From DAIPHL01 sp036771375 (GTDB taxonomy: Bacteria > Synergistota > Synergistia > Synergistales > Synergistaceae), in the NCBI GenBank assembly GCA_036771375.1, contig DAIPHL010000070.1, forward strand, positions 1 to 10,954: a DNA stretch of 10,954 nucleotides, given 5' to 3'. The notes beneath the pieces are model-generated. The model made no database searches, was not told the origin of the DNA, and saw nothing but the letters and a program-made list of their open reading frames with translations. Of this stretch, positions 7,899 through 10,954 are shown in pieces. The position numbers and the translations under genes were made by a program. Numbering within the stretch: position 1 is the first letter of the stretch; each line of letters begins with the position of its first letter.

Positions 7899-7924
7899 AA
7901 AAACGCTCCTCCCGCGGGAAGGAG
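7899..7924 (-). terminator. Intrinsic terminator, minus strand, upstream of RNase J
   Basis: Reading the minus strand, CTCCT (7924-7920) pairs with AGGAG (7910-7906), and CCC pairs with GGG inside with one bulged base. After two bases comes a run of five T (7903-7899). It would end transcription coming from the adenosine-specific kinase gene, or from a small RNA made within 7925-8184. It lies 137 bases before the RNase J start, so RNase J probably has its own promoter between here and its start codon. I could not identify a convincing promoter there. Confidence 0.6.
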
Positions 7925-8024
7925 ACTCTTCGAAGGATCCGTAAAACCCAAACCCTCAGCACGGACCGGCACGCCACAGGCCCGTCTCCCCCGGCGAATT
8001 CACATATCTTACTTTTTACAAACC

Positions 8025-8049
8025 ATCCGCGAAAAAACACGGAGCGGAT
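8025..8049 (-). repeat. Inverted repeat, six-base arms
   Basis: Forward bases 8025-8030 (atccgc) are the exact reverse complement of 8044-8049 (gcggat), with a 13-base spacer. On the minus strand the loop contains six consecutive T. The short arms and long loop make it weak on its own, but it lies between two stronger structures and may be part of a larger fold. Confidence 0.3.
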
Positions 8050-8062
8050 ACAAGGGGACTCG

Positions 8063-8099
8063 CCCCCGCCACGAACGGCTCCGTTCGAAGGCGCAGGGG
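8063..8099 (-). repeat. Long imperfect hairpin in the intergenic region
   Basis: Forward arms cccc (8063-8066), cgcc (8067-8070) and cgaacg (8072-8077) pair with cgttcg (8082-8087), ggcg (8090-8093) and gggg (8096-8099). This gives 14 pairs around a GCTC loop, with a small internal loop and a two-base bulge. It is the strongest stem in the window apart from the terminators. No T-run follows directly on either strand, so it does not look like a terminator by itself. It may be one helix of a structured RNA. The pairing is visible; expression is not. Confidence 0.45.
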
Positions 8100-8159
8100 A
8101 AAAACCACCAAGGAAACGGCACCCCCAAGAGATGCGAAGAGCCCGCCGCCTGGTTTTAC
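8098..8159 (-). terminator. Possible bulged terminator after the adenosine-specific kinase gene
   Basis: On the minus strand, AAAACC, AGG and CGGC pair in order with GCCG, CCT and GGTTTT, with unpaired bases between the helices, and the right arm ends in five T. It begins 26 bases after the stop codon of the adenosine-specific kinase gene. The interruptions and the large loop of about 20 bases make it a weak candidate. The cleaner terminator at 7899-7924 may do the job instead. Confidence 0.25.
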
Positions 8160-8184
8160 ACGTCCTTCCGGGTTCCCTTTTCGT

Positions 8185-8679
8185 CTAACGCTTGTAGCCG
8201 ATGACCTCCCGGAGAAGGTTCTTTCTCCACCGCTCCCCGTCGTCGTCCTCGACGCCGACCGACGGATGGCCGTCGATCACGCCGACGACGCCTCGTCCCT
8301 GCCCGCTCTCGGCGACGACGATCTGCAACGGGTTGGCCGTCGCGGCGAAAACACCGCAGACCTCCTGCACGCTCTTGATGCGTCCCAACACGTTGATCGG
8401 GTACCCGTTGCGTATCACCACGACGAAGCAGTGTCCCGCGGAGATGGCGAGCGCATTTCGGACCGCACAGTCGACGAGTGCCTTGTCGTTGCCATCCCGC
8501 CGGATCAACCGCTCCACCGAGGCCTCGCAGAAAGCGATGCCGAACGATAGAGAGGGCGAGGACGTGACGAGAGCCTCGAAAAGATCCTCCACCGTCTTGA
8601 TGAAATGGCTCTGTCCGACGATGATGTTGCATCCTTCGGGAATTTCCATCGACGCAAGACTCAGTTTTAGCTCCTCCAA
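8185..8679 (-). CDS. Adenosine-specific kinase family protein (PF04008)
   Basis: The 164-residue product closely follows the small single-domain adenosine-specific kinase family, known mainly from archaea and anaerobic bacteria and proposed to phosphorylate adenosine; biochemical evidence in bacteria is thin. Its hallmark segments are all present: GQSHFIKTVEDL near the N-terminus, FGIAFCEAS, INVLGRIKSV, FAATANPLQIVVAE, and GRGVVGVIDG followed by a C-terminal IGYKR. The frame opens at GTG 8688, but the ribosome site GGGAGG directly abuts that codon, whereas it stands eight bases before TTG 8679, giving MEELKLSLASMEIPEG, close to the family start. TTG 8679 is therefore preferred. The gene stands alone, with a terminator of the upstream gene before it and the structured intergenic region after it. 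No promoter was clear. Confidence 0.9.
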   Translation of the reverse strand: MEELKLSLASMEIPEGCNIIVGQSHFIKTVEDLFEALVTSSPSLSFGIAFCEASVERLIRRDGNDKALVDCAVRNALAISAGHCFVVVIRNGYPINVLGRIKSVQEVCGVFAATANPLQIVVAESGQGRGVVGVIDGHPSVGVEDDDGERWRKNLLREVIGYKR

Positions 8680-8765
8680 TGCAAGCACCTCCCAGTCCGT
8701 ATGACGAAACTTCGAGACCGGGACCTCCTCTTAAGATGCGAGGCGTTCCCGTCCCATCGTAGCAC

Positions 8766-8796
8766 AAAAAAGCCCCGACCGAACAGTCGAGGCTTT
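8766..8796 (-). terminator. Intrinsic terminator of the OmpH/Skp-like gene
   Basis: On the minus strand AAAGCCTCGAC (8796-8786) pairs with GTCGGGGCTTT (8779-8769) around a six-base loop, with one G-U pair, and the transcript then has six U in a row (8771-8766). It lies 60 bases after the OmpH-like stop and is the best terminator in the window. It separates that gene from the adenosine-specific kinase gene. Confidence 0.9.
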
Positions 8797-8855
8797 CGAT
8801 GGCGTTGTTTGTTGTCCATGTGCCCGGCAAACGTATCCACGAGTCGCGGCCGGCT

Positions 8856-9305
8856 TTACTTGCCCCCGGCGCCCTTCTTCTTGAGCTCTTGAATCACGTC
8901 CTCGGTGATATCCGTGCCTCCATAAAAAATGGCCGTCTTGTCCACTACGACGGTAATTTTCTTGGCGGTCGCGACGGTACGGACAGCAAGATCAATGTCC
9001 TTGAAGAGCGGCTGCATCAACTTCTGCTCCTCCTCCGCGATCTCCTTGCGCATCTTCTGGAAGATCTGGGCCTTTTTGTTGTTGTCCGTCTCTTTATCGA
9101 TCGCGGTCTTCGCCTCTCCCTGCTTCTTGTCCGCAATCGCCTTGACCTGTTTCAACGTCTGTTCGTACTTGGGATGTTGGAAGAGGACCTTCTGCGGATC
9201 GATGCCCCCGACCTTCTCCTCGGTGGCGACGGCCGCCCCTACGGAAACAAGGCCAAAGACGACGGCTGCGGCCACGATCATCCCGACTTTCCTTGCGTTA
9301 CTCAT
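8856..9305 (-). CDS. OmpH/Skp family periplasmic chaperone-like protein
   Basis: The 149-residue product begins with a signal peptide: basic MSNARK, a hydrophobic core (about 8-24) and an AVA-type cleavage site near 25-27. The mature part is small, lysine-rich and helical: a DPQKVLFQHPKY segment, a long charged helix (about 48-100, suited to a coiled coil), and a C-terminal strand and helix with ITVVVDKTAIFYGG and DITEDVIQEL, the normal OmpH ending. Skp/OmpH proteins hold outer-membrane proteins in the periplasm, so this supports a two-membrane cell. Members usually sit next to bamA or lpx genes; this one is isolated with its own promoter and terminator. The frame stays open to 9344, but ATG 9305 has GAGGGG about 11 bases upstream and a sensible signal peptide. 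Confidence 0.87.
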   Translation of the reverse strand: MSNARKVGMIVAAAVVFGLVSVGAAVATEEKVGGIDPQKVLFQHPKYEQTLKQVKAIADKKQGEAKTAIDKETDNNKKAQIFQKMRKEIAEEEQKLMQPLFKDIDLAVRTVATAKKITVVVDKTAIFYGGTDITEDVIQELKKKGAGGK

Positions 9306-9379
9306 ACAACAAAAACCCCCTCGCGAAGCTGCTTCGTCAAGCATGACATAAAACCGAAAATATGATCGACGATAGTGGG

Positions 9380-9408
9380 ATTGTACTAGCCTTTTCCCCC
9401 GCTGTCCA
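9380..9408 (-). promoter_or_regulatory. Sigma-70-type promoter for the OmpH/Skp-like gene
   Basis: On the minus strand a -35 box TGGACA (9408-9403, five of six consensus bases) and a -10 box TACAAT (9385-9380, five of six) are exactly 17 bases apart. Transcription would start near 9373, giving a leader of about 68 bases before ATG 9305. The only gene downstream is the OmpH/Skp-like one, which ends at a clear terminator, so this is likely a one-gene transcript. Confidence 0.7.
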
Positions 9409-9410
9409 AG

Positions 9411-9416
9411 TATAAT
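9411..9416 (+). promoter_or_regulatory. Possible -10 box for the DUF3343 gene
   Basis: A perfect TATAAT lies on the plus strand 55 bases before the DUF3343 start, next to the -35 box of the divergent OmpH promoter. No good -35 hexamer sits 16-18 bases upstream, so the call rests on the -10 box and position only. The leader between it and the gene contains a short repeat, AGCGA (9434-9438) with TCGCT (9444-9448). Confidence 0.35.
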
Positions 9417-9459
9417 TGCTTATTGATCACGTAAGCGACTCGTTCGCTCACAGGACCTT

Positions 9460-9464
9460 GGAGG
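9460..9464 (+). promoter_or_regulatory. Strong ribosome binding site of the DUF3343 gene
   Basis: GGAGG is followed by six bases and then ATG 9471. This near-ideal site is the main reason to accept a short gene that partly overlaps another on the opposite strand. Confidence 0.8.
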
Positions 9465-9470
9465 AATTCC

Positions 9471-9695
9471 ATGCTCTGCCTTGCCACCTTCGAGACCACC
9501 TATATGGCCCTCAAATTCGAACGAGCCGGTCGAAAGGCCGGGCTCGACGTCAGGATCGTTCCGGTCCCGCGCGAGCTCTCGTCAAGCTGCGGCTTTGCCT
9601 GTCGTTTCCCCTGCCATCACCGGGAAACCCTCTCCCGCCTCGCGGAATCCTCGCAGGTCGACGTCGCCGGATACCACGAAATCTCTACCCCCTGA
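9471..9695 (+). CDS. DUF3343 (putative Se/S carrier-like) small protein
   Basis: This 74-residue protein is the only plus-strand gene found. Residues 3-15 resemble the family N-terminus (a strand followed by a helix beginning near T10), and IVPVPRELSSSCGFACRFP (29-47) is the core signature of DUF3343, with the conserved cysteine C40 after RELSSS and then glycine. The family is described as selenium/sulfur carrier-like and is often linked to YedF, SelD or cysteine desulfurase genes; none of these is visible here. Unusual points are two further cysteines, C44 and C48, spaced as CxxxCxxxC, followed by HH. The ATG has a strong GGAGG site. The last 11 bases overlap the 3' end of the convergent pseC-like gene. 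The biochemical role is unproven. Confidence 0.85.
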   Translation: MLCLATFETTYMALKFERAGRKAGLDVRIVPVPRELSSSCGFACRFPCHHRETLSRLAESSQVDVAGYHEISTP

Positions 9696-10830
9696 CGGCC
9701 CGCCGGAGACTCTCCGCCACCCGGTCGACATGCGCCTCCGTCATATCGGGAAAGAGTGGAAGGGAGAGCGCTCCGGCCGAAAAGGCCTCGGCCTTCGGAA
9801 ACTCTCCCTCGAAGTGCCCAAAGCGCTCCCGATAGTACGTGTGAAGATGCAACGGAACATAGTGCACCTGGACCCCGATCCCGGAGGCCCTCAGCGCGAC
9901 GAAGACCTCCTTGCGCCTCGCCGGCTCGACCCATACCGGAAAGAGGTGGTACGCGTGTCCGGGATGGTCCGGGGGCAGCAGAATCTCCTCGCACCCACCG
10001 AGCGCTTCCCGATATCTCTTCGCGATCGCTCTGCGCCGGGCCACGAAATGATCGAGACGCTTCATCTGGCTCTCTCCGAGGGCCGACGCCACGTCGCTCA
10101 AACGATAGTTGTACCCCAGCGCCAGCATGTCGTTGTCCCAGGGACCGTCATACGGTCTGACGAAGTCCTCGGGCGACTTCACGATGCCGTGCGAACGAAA
10201 GCGACAGAGGCGTTTTGCGAGCTCCGACAGATCGGTCACCACCATGCCCCCTTCCGCCGTGGTGATGTGCTTTACCGGATGAAAGCTGAAAACACTCATC
10301 TCCGTCTCCCGCCCGACCTTCCGGCACCCTCTTTCGCCTCCCAGAGCGTGACAGGCGTCCTCCACGAGCACGGCCGCCCTCTCGGCCGCGAGCTCCCGAA
10401 ACGCCTCGATCTCGACAGGGTATCCGGCGAAGCTCACCGGCACGATCGCCCGCACCGTCTCCTTCGCGCCCTCGCAGACGCTTCGGGCCGCCACGGGATC
10501 CATGCAGAGGGTCTCGGGAGATATGTCGACGAAGAGCGGACGGGCCCCGCAATAGAGGACCGCGTTCGCGGTGGCCGCAAAGGTCAGGGGAGGCACGAGT
10601 ACGGCATCGCCGGGACCGATCCCCGCCGCGTGCATCGCTCCGTGCAGAGCGGCGGTTCCACTGGAAAAGGAGACCGCGTGTGCGGCGCCCACGTAGTCCG
10701 CCACGGCACGCTCGAACCGCTCGACCGCCGGCCCCATCGTGAGCCAGTCCCCGCGCAGGACCTCCACGACGGCTCGTATATCGCTTTCGTCGATGCTCTG
10801 ATGTCCGTATGGGAGAAAATCTTCCGACAT
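9685..10830 (-). CDS. pseC: PseC-type UDP-4-amino-sugar aminotransferase (DegT/DnrJ/EryC1 family)
   Basis: The 381-residue product is a PLP-dependent sugar aminotransferase. The N-terminus PYGHQSIDESDI (7-18) and RGDWLTMGPAVERFE (26-40) are typical of PseC, which aminates C4 of UDP-2-acetamido-2,6-dideoxy-beta-L-arabino-4-hexulose in the CMP-pseudaminic acid pathway. Other landmarks are the PLP-phosphate-binding region SSGTAALH (56-63), VEDACHALG (156-164) with D158, and the Schiff-base lysine K187 in FSFHPVKH. The C-terminal half carries GYNYRLSD and the HLFPVW region found in DegT enzymes. ATG 10830 has GGAGGG six bases upstream (10837-10842). Pseudaminic acid commonly decorates flagellin or surface glycans. 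The partners PseB, F, G, H and I are not in the window; a related amino-sugar pathway is possible, so the exact substrate is less certain than the family. Confidence 0.9.
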   Translation of the reverse strand: MSEDFLPYGHQSIDESDIRAVVEVLRGDWLTMGPAVERFERAVADYVGAAHAVSFSSGTAALHGAMHAAGIGPGDAVLVPPLTFAATANAVLYCGARPLFVDISPETLCMDPVAARSVCEGAKETVRAIVPVSFAGYPVEIEAFRELAAERAAVLVEDACHALGGERGCRKVGRETEMSVFSFHPVKHITTAEGGMVVTDLSELAKRLCRFRSHGIVKSPEDFVRPYDGPWDNDMLALGYNYRLSDVASALGESQMKRLDHFVARRRAIAKRYREALGGCEEILLPPDHPGHAYHLFPVWVEPARRKEVFVALRASGIGVQVHYVPLHLHTYYRERFGHFEGEFPKAEAFSAGALSLPLFPDMTEAHVDRVAESLRRAVRG

Positions 10831-10836
10831 GACAAT

Positions 10837-10842
10837 CCCTCC
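10837..10842 (-). promoter_or_regulatory. Ribosome binding site of the pseC-like gene
   Basis: GGAGGG on the minus strand stands six bases before ATG 10830 and fixes this start. The 112 bases further upstream to the window end hold no gene I can recognise. They contain a weak promoter-like pair only (TTATCT and TACACT, 18 bases apart). Confidence 0.75.
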
Positions 10843-10954
10843 GAAAAGACGTATTGATCCGTATAGTGTAACCCACTTCCGTCATTTGAGATAACCGGGT
10901 CTTCCCCATTTGTCCGAAACGAAAGCGTGTCCGCGAGAAGCCCCTCCCGCCGAC

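Larger units (their letters stand above)
7763..8184. other. 422-base gene-free region with multiple inverted repeats
   Basis: No recognisable protein is encoded on either strand; the open frames crossing it have no family features and run into real genes in other frames. It contains an imperfect repeat at about 8098-8159, a long hairpin at 8063-8099, a short stem at 8025-8049, an imperfect ACGGGCC/GGTCCGT pair near 7960-7985, a terminator at 7899-7924, a small repeat at 7876-7897 and the leader hairpin at 7807-7835. An AT-rich stretch lies at about 7785-7815, and a second T/A-rich stretch at about 8005-8020 contains TAAGATAT on the minus strand. I checked by eye for RNase P RNA, SRP RNA, tmRNA and tRNA motifs and found none. 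A structured small RNA or a long RNase J leader is possible. Confidence 0.5.

Noticed and set aside
7420..8040. A 206-codon minus-strand frame across the RNase J leader
   Set aside because: It overlaps the RNase J N-terminal coding region in another frame and carries no family motif.
8155..8180. CCGGAAGGA on the minus strand, reminiscent of an SRP RNA loop
   Set aside because: The surrounding bases do not form the expected SRP hairpin or continue the conserved sequence; a chance match.
9481..10857. A 458-codon open frame on the plus strand
   Set aside because: It is antisense to the pseC-like gene and runs out of frame through DUF3343; no ribosome site or recognisable domain.
10860..10894. 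Promoter-like boxes TTATCT and TACACT before the pseC-like gene
   Set aside because: Both hexamers match the consensus poorly (about three and four of six) and the spacer is 18 bases; too weak to list as a feature.
1..10954. Mobile elements, prophage genes, CRISPR arrays or defence systems
   Set aside because: No transposase, integrase, direct-repeat array or defence-type protein was seen; the genes are housekeeping and envelope functions.

Overview
The window looks like ordinary chromosomal DNA from a GC-rich (about 60% by eye) diderm bacterium. An OmpH/Skp-type periplasmic chaperone, a CsaB-type pyruvyl transferase, a DUF5693 membrane protein, RNase J instead of an RNase E arrangement, and a DUF3343 protein together fit the Synergistota best. 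This placement is inferred from gene content and the general look of the proteins, not from a search. No mobile element, CRISPR array, rRNA or tRNA was recognised.

Layout. Positions 1-7762 are a compact run of seven minus-strand genes, in transcription order: RNase J (5861-7762), a Na/Pi cotransporter-family protein with a PhoU-like tail (4169-5806), undecaprenyl-diphosphatase UppP (3299-4105), a DUF4321 small membrane protein (3045-3293), Maf nucleotide pyrophosphatase (2425-3048), a DUF5693 polytopic membrane protein (450-2447) and the first 150 codons of a CsaB-like polysaccharide pyruvyl transferase (1-450, cut by the window edge). From UppP onward the genes abut or overlap by 1-23 bases, which suggests a co-transcribed and partly translationally coupled envelope operon. 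UppP recycles the lipid carrier, while DUF5693 and CsaB probably act on a pyruvylated cell-wall polymer.

Positions 7763-8184 form the only long gene-free stretch (422 bases). It holds several inverted repeats and one good minus-strand terminator, and may contain a small structured RNA and/or the RNase J leader. Next come an adenosine-specific kinase family gene (8185-8679, minus), a strong intrinsic terminator (8766-8796), an OmpH/Skp-like gene (8856-9305, minus) with a convincing promoter, and the only plus-strand gene, a 74-residue DUF3343 (Se/S carrier-like) protein (9471-9695). The latter overlaps tail to tail with a PseC-type aminotransferase gene (9685-10830, minus), which begins a probable pseudaminic-acid or related sugar pathway extending beyond what is visible here.

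Four of the ten complete genes appear to use GTG or TTG starts, so several starts were set by Shine-Dalgarno spacing, coupling overlaps and family N-termini. No clearly new multi-gene system was seen. The best candidates for new biology are the structured 7763-8184 intergenic region with the RNase J leader hairpin, the DUF5693-CsaB coupling, and the cysteine-rich stand-alone DUF3343 protein.
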